Part shown: piece after piece, positions 17,571 through 26,640 of the stretch
Position numbering within the stretch: position 1 is the stretch's first letter
How the letters are laid out: every line of letters starts with the position of its first letter
Source: Thalassococcus halodurans
GTDB taxonomy: Bacteria; Pseudomonadota; Alphaproteobacteria; Rhodobacterales; Rhodobacteraceae
Reading direction: 5' to 3'
Length of the DNA stretch: 64,000 nt
NCBI RefSeq assembly: GCF_900108225.1
Contig: NZ_FNUZ01000003.1
Coordinates: 1-64,000, forward strand
The notes under the pieces: model-generated
Database searches by the model: none
Told to the model about the DNA's origin: nothing
What the model saw: only the letters and a program-made list of their open reading frames with translations
Program-made: the position numbers and the translations under genes

Positions 17571-18481
17571 ACCAGAGCGTCCTTTTGTTCAGTGGGTAGA
17601 GTGGACGACCTCCAATTCGCCCGCCTCTCGGCCTCCCTATGCCTAATTGACACCCGCCAGCCGGACTCCGCAAGAGCACGCGCAACGATTTCCGTTACGG
17701 CGACGGAACGGTGTTGCCCGCCGGTACACCCAAAGGCGACAGAAAAATGTGCTTTTCCCTCGTCGCGATAGGCTGGCAGCAGGAATTTCAGCATTTCCAC
17801 CACACGAGTGCGGAATTCGTCGAACCGCCCGTCTTTGGCGATGTAGTCCACGACCTCGCTGTCCAGCCCCGTCATATGGCGCAGCGCCGGGTCCCAGTGG
17901 GGATTCGTCAGAAAGCGGCAGTCAAAAACCATATCGGCGCCTTGGGGCAGTCCGCGCTTGTAGGAAAAGGAATGCAACGACACCGCCAGCCCCGCGCCCG
18001 CACTGACATCAAAGCGATCTTGTAGCGTATCGCGCAGGTCATGCGGGCTAAGTTCGGTGGTGTCGATCAACGTGTCAGCCACATCGCGCACCGGTTCCAG
18101 CAAGGCCAGTTCCTGCTTGATGCCTTCGGAAGGCGAAGTATCGGGCGACAGCGGATGGCGACGGCGTGTTTCGGAATAGCGGCGCAGCAAAACGTTCTGC
18201 GCACAATCAAGGTAGATCAGCTCAAGCGACAGACCCGGATCACGCTTCAGCTTTTCGTACAGCTCTAGCAAGGCCTGAACCGAAAAATCGCGGTTCCGGA
18301 CATCGATCCCCAAGGCCATCGGCTGTGACGCCACCAGACCGTCCAGAAGACGGGGCACAAGGCTTAGGGGGATGTTGTCGATGGTCTCAAAGCCGATGTC
18401 CTCGAGAACATGGATAGTCGTCGTCCGACCAGCTCCGGATGGGCCGGTGACAAGAACCACACTCTGGGGCGCTGCGTTCAA
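17567..18481 (-). CDS. rapZ: RNase adapter protein RapZ (YvcJ family nucleotide-binding)
   Basis: 304 residues from a TTG start. The Walker A motif GPSGAGR is at residues 13-19. The C-terminal domain has FSYKRGLPQGADMVFDCRFLTNPHW and VAFGCTGGQHRSVAVTE, both hallmarks of RapZ/YvcJ. In E. coli RapZ guides sRNA decay for glucosamine-6-phosphate synthesis; in alphaproteobacteria its place is in the PTS/HprK operon. The TTG at 18481 is favoured because AAGGAGT, overlapping the hprK stop, sits 6 to 7 nt before it; no ATG or GTG is suitably placed. Confidence 0.93.
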   Translation of the reverse strand: MNAAPQSVVLVTGPSGAGRTTTIHVLEDIGFETIDNIPLSLVPRLLDGLVASQPMALGIDVRNRDFSVQALLELYEKLKRDPGLSLELIYLDCAQNVLLRRYSETRRRHPLSPDTSPSEGIKQELALLEPVRDVADTLIDTTELSPHDLRDTLQDRFDVSAGAGLAVSLHSFSYKRGLPQGADMVFDCRFLTNPHWDPALRHMTGLDSEVVDYIAKDGRFDEFRTRVVEMLKFLLPAYRDEGKAHFSVAFGCTGGQHRSVAVTEIVARALAESGWRVSIRHREAERRANWRSSTLPTEQKDALV

Positions 18482-18485
18482 GATG

Positions 18486-18917
18486 TTACTCCTTACGACC
18501 CTGCTTAAGATATTGCAGGATCGCGGCTGCAAAAGAGGGCTGCGCGGATTTGTGAACGACTGGAACCGTAACGTCCAGCAAAACCACGCTGCGATGCGGC
18601 GGCAATCGGTCGGTTTCGGTTTGGTTCATGTCCACGGCCAGCACGATTTGGGAGCTGTCGACGGTGACGGCGTTCAGAATACCGATACCACGCGCTTCTA
18701 TCATACCATGCAAATTGGGTGCCGTCCGCGCAATCAGGCTTTGGTCGCGGGTTTCCAGAACCACACGATCATCGCTGACCAGATCGGCCCCATAGCCCAT
18801 CAGTTCAAGCGCCAGTCCGGACTTGCCACTGCCTGACGGACCCATAATCAAAACGCCGCGCCCGTTTAAGGACACGGCGGTTGCATGAATGATACTGGAC
18901 CCTTCGTTCAGGGACAT
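18486..18917 (-). CDS. hprK: HPr kinase/phosphorylase, short alphaproteobacterial form
   Basis: 143 residues, matching only the catalytic C-terminal half of the roughly 310-residue Firmicute enzyme. Walker A GPSGSGKS is at 26-33 and VSDDRV follows near 49. The N-terminal regulatory domain and the C-terminal K4 helix region are absent, which is usual for this lineage. It should phosphorylate Ser49 of the HPr encoded downstream. It lies 18 bp after chvG and 4 bp before the rapZ TTG. This short form lacks the part that in Firmicutes mediates hexamer stability, so its regulation likely differs. Confidence 0.92.
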   Translation of the reverse strand: MSLNEGSSIIHATAVSLNGRGVLIMGPSGSGKSGLALELMGYGADLVSDDRVVLETRDQSLIARTAPNLHGMIEARGIGILNAVTVDSSQIVLAVDMNQTETDRLPPHRSVVLLDVTVPVVHKSAQPSFAAAILQYLKQGRKE

Positions 18918-18935
18918 AACACTGCCCCCGACAGA

Positions 18936-20642
18936 TCAGATCGGCAGACCAACAACAAAACGCGCACCCAGCGGTTCGGACGTCACGTCCGCTTCTGTCG
19001 GGCGGATGTTTTCGGCCCAGATCACGCCGCCATGGGCTTCGACAATCTGTTTCGAAATCGCCAGACCAAGGCCCGAGTTGTTGCCAAAATCGCCTTCTGG
19101 ACGGTGCGAATAGAACCGTTTGAAGATCTTGGTCAGCGACTGCTCCGGAATGCCCGGACCTGTGTCTTCGACGACGACCAGAACGCGGTTATCACGGCGG
19201 CGGATCCAGACGCGGATCGCATCGCCGTCTTCGCAGAAACTGATGGCGTTGGTGATCAGGTTTACAAACACCTGCGCCAGACGCGCCTCAAGGCCGGTGA
19301 TCGAAATCGGATGCGGCGGCAGGTCGGTGATGAATTCGATCCCCTTACGCTTGGCATCTTCGCCAAGGTACTGGGACAGGTTGTCGATCATTTCGAGCAG
19401 GTTGAACTCTTGCTCTTCTTCTTTGACCAGTTCGGAATCCAGACGCGACGCGTTCGAGATGTCGCTGACAAGACGGTCCAAGCGGCGCACGTCGTGTTCG
19501 ATCACATCCAGAAGCTTGCCGCGCTGTTCATCCTTTTTGACGATCCGAAGCGACCCGATCGCGGAACGAAGGCTGGCCAGCGGGTTCTTGATTTCGTGGG
19601 CCACATCAGCAGCAAACTGTTCGTTGCTGTCGATCCGGTCATAAAGCGCCGACACCATCCCACGCAAAGCACCGGACAGACGGCCGATTTCATCAGGGCG
19701 CGCTGTGAGGTCAGGAATACGGATACGGCCCGGTGCCACGTTGCGTTTGTTGCGATCGCGGCCAATTTCGGCGGCATCGGCAAGATCGGAAATCGGATTG
19801 GCGATGGTCGACGCTAGCACAAGGCTAAGCGCGATGGACACAAGCGTCGCCACCACAAACATCTGCAGAACGCGTTCGCGTTCCAGACGGACCACCGTGT
19901 CGATCTCGCTTGCGATGGTCACAAAGCCTACGGTGCCCACGACCTTGCCGGCATGGCGGATCGGGGCGAGCGCGGTGAATTGCGTTTCACCATCCTCGGA
20001 ATTGTCTTGAATGACGCGGGTCTGATTAACGTTGCCGTCTTCGATCAGACGACGCAGGCGGTCTTCTTCGTCAACGGGTTCATCGCCGGACAGAATGCTG
20101 AACAGTTCCGACACCGACCGCCAAAGCGTCATCAGGAAATCGGAAATCACCGTGGGCTTATCGCCCTGTTCGTCCTGAAGGATAGATTGGCTGGGTGTCA
20201 TCGTTCCGGTGGTTTCACCGACCAAAAAATTCTGGTCGTCAAACACCAGAACCCGCGATCCCTGCCGCAGATCAAGATTGCCCAAAGTCACCTGAACATT
20301 GACCGCGCCTTCGTCCGCCAGCCTGACTTGGGTTTCGCCTTCAAGCTGAGCTTCGAACACGTCTGCGATCAGTTCGACCTCGGCCTCCATCGCCACAGCG
20401 CGCTGGATGGCCAGCGTGTCACGCGATGAATTCAGGTACAGGATGCCTGCGACCAGAACATTCAGAGCAATCAGGTTGAACGTGATAATCTTGCGCGTCA
20501 AAGGCGAACGGTTGAGCGAGAAAAGGCCGCGACGTGCGCGGCTTTCCCTAAGCTCACGTTCGACTGTGGAATCCGGCGCAACCCAATCGTCACCCAGAAC
20601 CACATCATCCTCCCGCTTTTCAGCGGGTGAAGAGTCGCGCAT
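18936..20642 (-). CDS. chvG: Sensor histidine kinase ChvG (ExoS)
   Basis: A membrane histidine kinase of about 568 residues that pairs with ChvI to sense acid or envelope stress. Layout: a cytosolic N-terminus with VVLGDDWVAPDS, TM1 near residues 50-70, a periplasmic domain of about 190 residues, TM2, HAMP, then DHp with DVAHEIKNPLASLRSA (His near 349) and the ATPase domain (NLITNAISF, DTGPGIP, SGLGLAISKQIVEAHGG). ATG at 20642 has GAAGGA 6 nt upstream; a GTG at 20666 would add eight residues. It is 27 bp after chvI. Confidence 0.95.
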   Translation of the reverse strand: MRDSSPAEKREDDVVLGDDWVAPDSTVERELRESRARRGLFSLNRSPLTRKIITFNLIALNVLVAGILYLNSSRDTLAIQRAVAMEAEVELIADVFEAQLEGETQVRLADEGAVNVQVTLGNLDLRQGSRVLVFDDQNFLVGETTGTMTPSQSILQDEQGDKPTVISDFLMTLWRSVSELFSILSGDEPVDEEDRLRRLIEDGNVNQTRVIQDNSEDGETQFTALAPIRHAGKVVGTVGFVTIASEIDTVVRLERERVLQMFVVATLVSIALSLVLASTIANPISDLADAAEIGRDRNKRNVAPGRIRIPDLTARPDEIGRLSGALRGMVSALYDRIDSNEQFAADVAHEIKNPLASLRSAIGSLRIVKKDEQRGKLLDVIEHDVRRLDRLVSDISNASRLDSELVKEEEQEFNLLEMIDNLSQYLGEDAKRKGIEFITDLPPHPISITGLEARLAQVFVNLITNAISFCEDGDAIRVWIRRRDNRVLVVVEDTGPGIPEQSLTKIFKRFYSHRPEGDFGNNSGLGLAISKQIVEAHGGVIWAENIRPTEADVTSEPLGARFVVGLPI

Positions 20643-20669
20643 ATCCATTCCTTCAGCCAGCGACACGGC

Positions 20670-21371
20670 TTATTCTTCGTTGTAGCGATACCCGATGCCG
20701 TACAGTGTTTCGATTGCCGAAAACTCGTCATCAACAGTACGCATCTTTTTCCGCAAACGCTTGATATGGCTGTCGATTGTGCGGTCGTCGACATAAACCT
20801 GATCGTCGTAGGCCACATCCATCAGTTGGTCGCGGGACTTAACAAAACCGGGGCGCTGTGCCAGCGCCTGAAGCAGCAGGAATTCTGTCACAGTCAGCGA
20901 CACGTCCTTGCCCTTCCACGTCACCGAGTGGCGCAGCGGGTCCATCGACAGGCTGCCGCGTACCATCAGCTTGGTTTCTTCGGTGTCACCAACGGTGTTG
21001 TTGGCAACCGCTTCCTGACGGCGCAGAAGCGCGCGGATGCGTTCAACCAACAGGCGCTGCGAGAACGGTTTCTTGACATAGTCATCCGCGCCCATACGCA
21101 GGCCCAGAACTTCGTCGATCTCATCGTCTTTGGATGTCAGGAAGATGACCGGCATCTTCGATTTCTGACGGACGCGCTGAAGCAAATCCATACCATCCAT
21201 GCGCGGCATCTTAATGTCGAACACGGCCATGTCGGGCAGCTTTTTGTTGAATGCATCCAACGCTGCCTGACCATCGTTATATGTTTCTACCTCGAACCCT
21301 TCGGCTTCAAGAGTCATGGCGACTGACGTCAGAATATTCCTGTCGTCGTCCACCAGTGCGATCTTGGACAT
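20670..21371 (-). CDS. chvI: Response regulator ChvI
   Basis: An OmpR-type regulator of 233 residues. The receiver domain has the acidic pocket DDD at 8-10, phospho-acceptor Asp52 in [11 protein letters not shown], and Lys in VKKPFS near 104. The C-terminal winged helix has [25 protein letters not shown] and [15 protein letters not shown]. It starts an operon of seven genes and is divergent from pckA, a conserved arrangement in alphaproteobacteria. AAGGATAACACC precedes the start codon. Confidence 0.97.
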   Translation of the reverse strand: MSKIALVDDDRNILTSVAMTLEAEGFEVETYNDGQAALDAFNKKLPDMAVFDIKMPRMDGMDLLQRVRQKSKMPVIFLTSKDDEIDEVLGLRMGADDYVKKPFSQRLLVERIRALLRRQEAVANNTVGDTEETKLMVRGSLSMDPLRHSVTWKGKDVSLTVTEFLLLQALAQRPGFVKSRDQLMDVAYDDQVYVDDRTIDSHIKRLRKKMRTVDDEFSAIETLYGIGYRYNEE

Positions 21372-21709
21372 GGTGTTATCCTTGTACTGCTCACAATTTA
21401 TATTTTGGGCATATTATGGGGGGAATTGGCCGGTGCAGCAATTCCAAAGTGCGAATCACCAGTTGAAACAGGATGAACGATGGTGCGATTTTTCTTGTGA
21501 ATGGCGAAATTGCCGCACTGCCCTGCGACAGATCGGACATGATTGCGCTAAACTGGCGATGGTTGCGCTAACGGCCTTGGAGAGGTCTGTTCACATGTGA
21601 AATCATCGTGTTACAGGCCCCGCATCCAACGGCATGCAGGTCGTAGGAGCACGTAGTTGGCGTGCAAACAGTGACCGCCGCACCCTTCGCGGCTACAGGA
21701 GCATCGAAA
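21372..21709. promoter_or_regulatory. chvI/pckA divergent intergenic region with tandem TTGCGCTAA
   Basis: 338 bp without a gene. TTGCGCTAA occurs at 21543-21551 and again at 21563-21571, exactly 20 bp apart, so both copies face the same side of the helix. An AT-rich stretch (about 21390-21420) near chvI reads TATAAATTG on the minus strand and is the likely chvI promoter. The pckA ribosome site ACAGGAG is at about 21694-21700. Confidence 0.5.
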
Positions 21710-23308
21710 ATGACATTTGGACGCGTAAATCCGCAGTTCCGCCTTGAAGACCAGGGAATTGAGGGTCTTGGGAATGTCTATTACAACCTCATGGAGCCCG
21801 CGCTGATCGAGGCTGCCCTCGAACGCAAAGAGGGCACTCTGGGCAAAGGCGGCTCGTTTCTCGTGACAACCGGCGCCTTCACCGGCCGTTCCCCCAAAGA
21901 CAAGCACGTCGTCAAAACCGACAGCGTTGCCGACAGCATCTGGTGGGACAACAACGCCGAAATGTCGCCCGAAGGCTTTGACGCGCTTTATGCCGACATG
22001 GTCGAGCATATGAAGGGTCGCGATTACTTTGTGCAGGATCTGGTTGGCGGCGCTGACCCGGCCCACGCCATCGACGTTCGCGTTGTCACAGAACTGGCAT
22101 GGCACGGCCTGTTCATCCGCCACATGCTGCGCCGTCCTGACCGCGAAGACCTGAACAGCTTTGTTGCTGATTTCACCATCATCAACTGCCCGTCGTTCAA
22201 AGCGGACCCCGCCAAGCACGGCTGCCGTTCGGAAACAGTGATCGCGCTGAACTTCGACAAGAAGCTGATCCTGATCGCCAACACAGAATACGCCGGTGAG
22301 AACAAGAAATCCGTCTTCACCCTGCTGAACTACCTGCTGCCCGAAAAAGGCATCATGCCGATGCACTGCTCGGCCAACCACGCCGTGGGCAACCCTGTCG
22401 ACACAGCCGTTTTCTTCGGCCTGTCCGGCACCGGCAAAACCACCCTGTCCGCTGACCCCGATCGCATCCTGATCGGCGATGACGAACACGGCTGGTCCGA
22501 CCGTGGCACCTTCAACTTTGAAGGCGGCTGCTATGCGAAGACAATCAACCTGTCGCGCGAAGCCGAGCCGGAAATCTACGACACGACCGAAAAGTTCGGC
22601 ACTGTCATCGAAAACATGGTCTTTGACCCCGAGACCAAAGACCTTGATTTCGAAGACGACAGCCTGACAGCCAACATGCGCTGCGCATACCCGCTGAACT
22701 ACATCTCGAACGCGTCCAGCACAGCGCTGGGTGGCCACCCGAAGAACATCATCATGCTGACATGTGATGCCTTCGGCGTTCTGCCTCCGATCGCGCGTCT
22801 GACACCGGCGCAGGCGATGTACCACTTCCTGTCCGGCTTCACATCGAAGGTTGCGGGCACAGAACGCGGCGTGACCGAGCCCGAGCCCACATTCTCGACC
22901 TGCTTTGGCGCACCGTTTATGCCGCGTCGTCCGGAAGTCTACGGCAACCTGCTGCGCGAAAAGATCGCCAAGCACGGCGCAACCTGCTGGCTGGTGAACA
23001 CCGGCTGGACCGGCGGCGCCTACGGCACAGGTTCGCGTATGCCGATCAAGGCAACACGTTCCCTGCTGACAGCGGCCCTGTCCGGCCAGCTGACCGAAGC
23101 CGAGTTCCGCAAGGACCCGAACTTCGGCTTTGACGTGCCGGTCGCAGTCGAAGGCGTTCCGCAGCTTCTGCTGGATCCGCGCAAGACATGGGACGACAAA
23201 GCCGCCTATGACGCGCAGGCCGCGAAACTGGTTCAGATGTTCGCTGATAACTTCGAACAGTATGTTCCGTTCATCGACGAAGACGTCAAAGCCGTCGCAA
23301 TCGGCTGA
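21710..23308 (+). CDS. pckA: Phosphoenolpyruvate carboxykinase (ATP)
   Basis: Converts oxaloacetate and ATP to phosphoenolpyruvate and CO2, the entry to gluconeogenesis from C4 acids. The protein is 532 residues. The kinase-1a loop GLSGTGKTT is at about 237-245, with the metal site motif [10 protein letters not shown] near 258 and the substrate Arg region FTGRSPKDK near 57. The ATG at 21710 is preceded by AGGAG; an in-frame GTG at 21662 lacks one. It is divergent from chvI. A strong terminator follows. Confidence 0.97.
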   Translation: MTFGRVNPQFRLEDQGIEGLGNVYYNLMEPALIEAALERKEGTLGKGGSFLVTTGAFTGRSPKDKHVVKTDSVADSIWWDNNAEMSPEGFDALYADMVEHMKGRDYFVQDLVGGADPAHAIDVRVVTELAWHGLFIRHMLRRPDREDLNSFVADFTIINCPSFKADPAKHGCRSETVIALNFDKKLILIANTEYAGENKKSVFTLLNYLLPEKGIMPMHCSANHAVGNPVDTAVFFGLSGTGKTTLSADPDRILIGDDEHGWSDRGTFNFEGGCYAKTINLSREAEPEIYDTTEKFGTVIENMVFDPETKDLDFEDDSLTANMRCAYPLNYISNASSTALGGHPKNIIMLTCDAFGVLPPIARLTPAQAMYHFLSGFTSKVAGTERGVTEPEPTFSTCFGAPFMPRRPEVYGNLLREKIAKHGATCWLVNTGWTGGAYGTGSRMPIKATRSLLTAALSGQLTEAEFRKDPNFGFDVPVAVEGVPQLLLDPRKTWDDKAAYDAQAAKLVQMFADNFEQYVPFIDEDVKAVAIG

Positions 23309-23325
23309 ACCGGCTGAAAACTATA

Positions 23326-23360
23326 CAAAAGGCGCGCGGATTTTCGCGCGCCTTTTCTTT
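23326..23360 (+). terminator. Rho-independent terminator of pckA
   Basis: AAAAGGCGCGCG-GATTTT-CGCGCGCCTTTT followed by CTTTT, 17 bp after the pckA stop. Very stable stem. Confidence 0.93.
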
Positions 23361-23409
23361 TGCGCGGGCCACTGGTTGACACATCGCACCACCTAACCAC
23401 TTTTGGCCT

Positions 23410-23946
23410 ATGACTTCGCTTCGCCTCATCACCGGGTTTTGCCTGACCCTGACCGCGCCTGCCGCTTGGGCCAGTGCGGAATACGATGCCTCTACGCTCT
23501 GGCTGGAACAGGGCGTGTTCTGTGCCGTTCCAATCGTCGATGAAATGCCCGCCCCCGGCACCGCCGCCGGCAAGATCGAACTGTTCGAAGGCATTCCGGA
23601 ATTCCAGTGGGTCACCAACGAAGTGCCCGCAGTCGAAAACATCAGTTTCGGTATCAAAACCGAGGCACTGGATGGTCGCGTCTATGACAACGTCATCCTG
23701 ACCCTAACCCACCCAGAATTTCGCGACAGCGGCATCAACGTCCAGCGCTACGTCACATCACTGGGTGGTGTCGGAACATCTATCAACGCCTACAGCTTTG
23801 ACACACTGGAAGAGATGGAGCCGGGCATCTGGACCTTTTCCGCCACCCGCGATGGCGAACTTATTTACCGCGCATCGTTCCGCGTGGTGCCCCCTGCCCT
23901 GTCGCCCGAGATCGCGGCGGCTTGCGGCGGGCTTCCCTTGTCTTGA
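23410..23946 (+). CDS. Secreted DUF3859-type protein
   Basis: This 178-residue protein has a Sec signal peptide (MTSLRLITGFCLTLTAPAAWASA, cleavage near 22). The mature part is beta-rich with KTEALDGRVYDNVILTLTHP and YVTSLGGVGTSINAYSFDTLEEMEPGIWTFSA, resembling the DUF3859 family seen in Rhodobacterales. Two cysteines (CAV near 38 and AAACGG near the C-terminus) could form one disulfide. It probably works in the periplasm; no activity is known. It stands alone between the pckA terminator and the convergent TauE/SafE permease. The family name is from memory. Confidence 0.8.
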   Translation: MTSLRLITGFCLTLTAPAAWASAEYDASTLWLEQGVFCAVPIVDEMPAPGTAAGKIELFEGIPEFQWVTNEVPAVENISFGIKTEALDGRVYDNVILTLTHPEFRDSGINVQRYVTSLGGVGTSINAYSFDTLEEMEPGIWTFSATRDGELIYRASFRVVPPALSPEIAAACGGLPLS

Positions 23947-23958
23947 ACGACACCTTGA

Positions 23959-24732
23959 TCAGAAGAACGCGCGACGCAGCAGGTTCAGGCCTGCGATGAA
24001 CAGCACGAACAGCGTGGCCTTTTTGAACGCTGCCTGATCGATCCGGTCCTGCACCATTCCGCCCAGCTTCATTCCCAGAACGGCAGGAATGATCATCGTC
24101 GCGGAAAACAGGCCCGTTGTCAGATTCAGCACGCCTGACGAAATATGCGCGAAGGTCAGGGCAAAGGCCCCGAGGCCATAGATCACGCCCTGCACCCGCA
24201 TCTGTTCGCGCTTTTCCGTCCCCAAGGCTGTCAGATAGGCCACCGTGGGCGGACCCCAAACACCGGACATGCCGCCGATAAAGCCCGCAAAGGCCGCAAT
24301 CGCAACCTCAAGCTTGCGGCCGGCCTTGGTGCCTTCGGGCAGCGTGCCCTTCCAGCCGAGGATTTGCGCCAAGGCAAAGGCCGTGATCGGCACACCGATG
24401 ATGGCCAGCATAAGCGACACAGGGATCACCGTGACCAACTGCGCCGACAACAGCAGCATCACCAGCCCCACCAACAGGAAGATGCGGAACCGTTTCACCG
24501 ATTCCCACGCCGCTGCTGGACCCTGCCGCAGCGACTGCATGCCGTTCGTTACAAAGGTGGGCAAAATCAGCGCAGCCAGCGCCAGTTCGGGGGCAATCAC
24601 CGATCCCATGCCAGAAATCATGATCATCGGCATGGCGAATCCCACCACGCCCTTGACGATGCCCGCAAGCAACGCAAGTCCTAGACAAATAACGAATTCG
24701 GTCGGTGTGATAAGCGTCAGAAGCTGTTCCAT
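23959..24732 (-). CDS. TauE/SafE family permease
   Basis: A 257-residue inner-membrane protein with about eight hydrophobic helices in two repeats. The N-terminal repeat carries GLALLAGIVKGVVGFAMPMI and the second FAGFIGGMSGVWGPPTVAYL, which are the TauE/SafE signature blocks. This family exports sulfite, sulfoacetate or other small organosulfur anions; the substrate is unknown here. The start at 24732 matches the usual N-terminus; a longer frame to 24816 is unlikely. Divergent from the mcd-type gene with a 146-bp control region between them. Confidence 0.9.
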   Translation of the reverse strand: MEQLLTLITPTEFVICLGLALLAGIVKGVVGFAMPMIMISGMGSVIAPELALAALILPTFVTNGMQSLRQGPAAAWESVKRFRIFLLVGLVMLLLSAQLVTVIPVSLMLAIIGVPITAFALAQILGWKGTLPEGTKAGRKLEVAIAAFAGFIGGMSGVWGPPTVAYLTALGTEKREQMRVQGVIYGLGAFALTFAHISSGVLNLTTGLFSATMIIPAVLGMKLGGMVQDRIDQAAFKKATLFVLFIAGLNLLRRAFF

Positions 24733-24820
24733 GATGTATCGATAGCACTGCTTGTCATGCTGCACCGCAAAAATCGAACGGGTAATAATTGAACAATTGG
24801 TCGCATCCATTGGCATTATT

Positions 24821-24832
24821 GTTGCGCTGCAA
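24821..24832. promoter_or_regulatory. TTGC-N3-GCAA palindrome in the mcd leader
   Basis: TTGCGCTGCAA at 24822-24832 is a perfect inverted repeat 46 bp before the mcd start. With the preceding G it shares 11 bases with the hbd leader (13058-13068). Divergent TauE/SafE start is 90 bp away. Confidence 0.45.
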
Positions 24833-24878
24833 CTGCGAAAAGACTATATCCCGTTTATCGAAAAAGAGGATATGATTC

Positions 24879-26576
24879 ATGGCGCATGACGGACAGGATC
24901 TGACGCTGAATGGTAGCACCGTGCTGCCCGATTTGCTGACACTGACCAAGGCTGCGGTCGCTCCGGCGGAAGCGGTCCTTGAAACAGCAAAAGCGCGCGT
25001 TCGCGACTTGGTTTCCAAAGACGGCCGCGTTTCCGCGCGTCTGGTCGAAGACAATCAGACAGCCGCACACGGCATCGCATGGCTCGCGACTTACGTTGAA
25101 TCTCTGCGCCAGATGCAGAACTGGGCCGAAAAGCTTCAGGGTGAAGGCAACTTTGGCGACGTTGAACAGCTGATCCACCAGATCGCCTTTGGTGAATACC
25201 TTGCGCAGATCGCAGGCGGCATCCAGATGAACCAAGGCGAAATCGTTCGCCTGAACGATCTGGGCCTTTCGGTTGACGATCAATCCCCACTGCAGAACGA
25301 CGCCGTTCAGACGCTGATCCAGACCGGCAACACACAAGACGCGCGCACACGCCTAGTTCAGCTGATGCAGGAACGCGCAGCGGAAACCACCGTGGGTAAA
25401 ACAGGCCTTGATGAAGAGCTTGAGATGATCCGCGAACAGTTCCGTCGCTACGCGGTCGAAAAGGTCGAACCCTTTGCGCACGAATGGCACCTGAAAGACG
25501 AACTGATCCCGCTTGAGGTCATCGACGAGCTGGCGGAAATGGGCGTCTTCGGCCTGACCATCCCCGAAGAATACGGCGGCTTCGGTCTGTCCAAAGCATC
25601 CATGTGCGTCGTCTCGGAAGAACTGTCGCGCGGCTATATCGGCGTGGGTTCTTTGGGCACACGTTCGGAGATCGCGGCAGAACTGATCATCGCGGGCGGC
25701 ACGGAAGAGCAGAAGCAGAAGTGGCTTCCGCAACTGGCCAGCGCCGAAACCCTGCCGACGGCTGTTTTCACCGAGCCGAACACAGGGTCCGACCTTGGCA
25801 GCCTGCGCACCCGCGCGGTCAAGGACGAAAACGGCGACTACAAGATCACTGGCAACAAGACATGGATCACCCACGCGGCACGTACCCATGTTATGACGCT
25901 GCTGGCACGGACCGATCCGGAGACATCGGATTACAAAGGTCTGTCGATGTTCCTGGCTGAAAAGACGCCGGGCACAGACGAAAACCCGTTCCCGACCGAA
26001 GGCATGACCGGCGGCGAGATCGAGGTTCTGGGCTACCGCGGCATGAAGGAATACGAACTGGGCTTCGACAACTTCCATGTGAAGGGCGAAAACCTGCTGG
26101 GTGGAGAAGAAGGCAAAGGCTTTAAACAGCTGATGGAAACCTTCGAATCCGCACGTATCCAGACAGCTGCACGCGCCATCGGTGTTGCACAGTCCGCGAT
26201 GGACGTGTCGATCAAATACGCCGAAGACCGCAAACAGTTCGGCAAGTCGCTGATCGAATTCCCGCGCGTTTCGTCCAAGCTGGCGATGATGGCGGTGGAA
26301 ATCATGATCGCGCGTCAGCTGACCTACTTCTCGGCCTTTGAGAAGGACGAAGGTCGCCGCTGTGACGTCGAGGCCGGTATGGCGAAACTGCTGGGTGCCC
26401 GTGTGGCGTGGGCCTGTGCCGATAACGGCCTGCAAATCCACGGCGGCAACGGCTTTGCGTTGGAATATACCATCAGCCGCATCCTGTGTGACGCACGTAT
26501 CCTGAACATCTTTGAAGGTGCGGCGGAAATTCAGGCTCAGGTCATCGCGCGCCGCGTATTGGCAAGCTCGAACTGA
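24879..26576 (+). CDS. mcd: Probable (2S)-methylsuccinyl-CoA dehydrogenase
   Basis: An acyl-CoA dehydrogenase of 565 residues, about 170 longer than usual. The extra N-terminal domain is helical (RQMQNWAEKLQGEGNFGDVEQLI). The standard domain starts near 180, with EEYGGFGLSKASMCVVSEELSRG, TEPNTGSDLGSLRTRA and WITHAART for FAD and substrate. The catalytic Glu is in FEGAAEIQ near the C-terminus. The N-terminal extension is characteristic of Mcd from Rhodobacter sphaeroides, an ethylmalonyl-CoA pathway enzyme oxidising methylsuccinyl-CoA to mesaconyl-CoA. phaA, phaB, hbd and ETF genes in the window support this. A different long acyl-CoA dehydrogenase cannot be fully excluded. Confidence 0.82.
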   Translation: MAHDGQDLTLNGSTVLPDLLTLTKAAVAPAEAVLETAKARVRDLVSKDGRVSARLVEDNQTAAHGIAWLATYVESLRQMQNWAEKLQGEGNFGDVEQLIHQIAFGEYLAQIAGGIQMNQGEIVRLNDLGLSVDDQSPLQNDAVQTLIQTGNTQDARTRLVQLMQERAAETTVGKTGLDEELEMIREQFRRYAVEKVEPFAHEWHLKDELIPLEVIDELAEMGVFGLTIPEEYGGFGLSKASMCVVSEELSRGYIGVGSLGTRSEIAAELIIAGGTEEQKQKWLPQLASAETLPTAVFTEPNTGSDLGSLRTRAVKDENGDYKITGNKTWITHAARTHVMTLLARTDPETSDYKGLSMFLAEKTPGTDENPFPTEGMTGGEIEVLGYRGMKEYELGFDNFHVKGENLLGGEEGKGFKQLMETFESARIQTAARAIGVAQSAMDVSIKYAEDRKQFGKSLIEFPRVSSKLAMMAVEIMIARQLTYFSAFEKDEGRRCDVEAGMAKLLGARVAWACADNGLQIHGGNGFALEYTISRILCDARILNIFEGAAEIQAQVIARRVLASSN

Positions 26577-26600
26577 TCCAGTTCACTCTGTTCTGAAAAA

Positions 26601-26634
26601 GAAACGCGCCCAACTCGGGCGCGTTTTTCTTTTG
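26601..26634 (+). terminator. Rho-independent terminator of mcd
   Basis: AAACGCGCCC-AACTC-GGGCGCGTTT and a TTTTTCTTTT tail, 25 bp after the stop codon. The convergent cytochrome gene ends at 26641, so the hairpin may act for both. Confidence 0.92.
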
Positions 26635-26640
26635 GGGTGA

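Noticed and set aside
21611-22975. 454-codon open frame opposite pckA
   Set aside because: Antisense shadow of a GC-rich gene; the pckA reading has clear active-site motifs.
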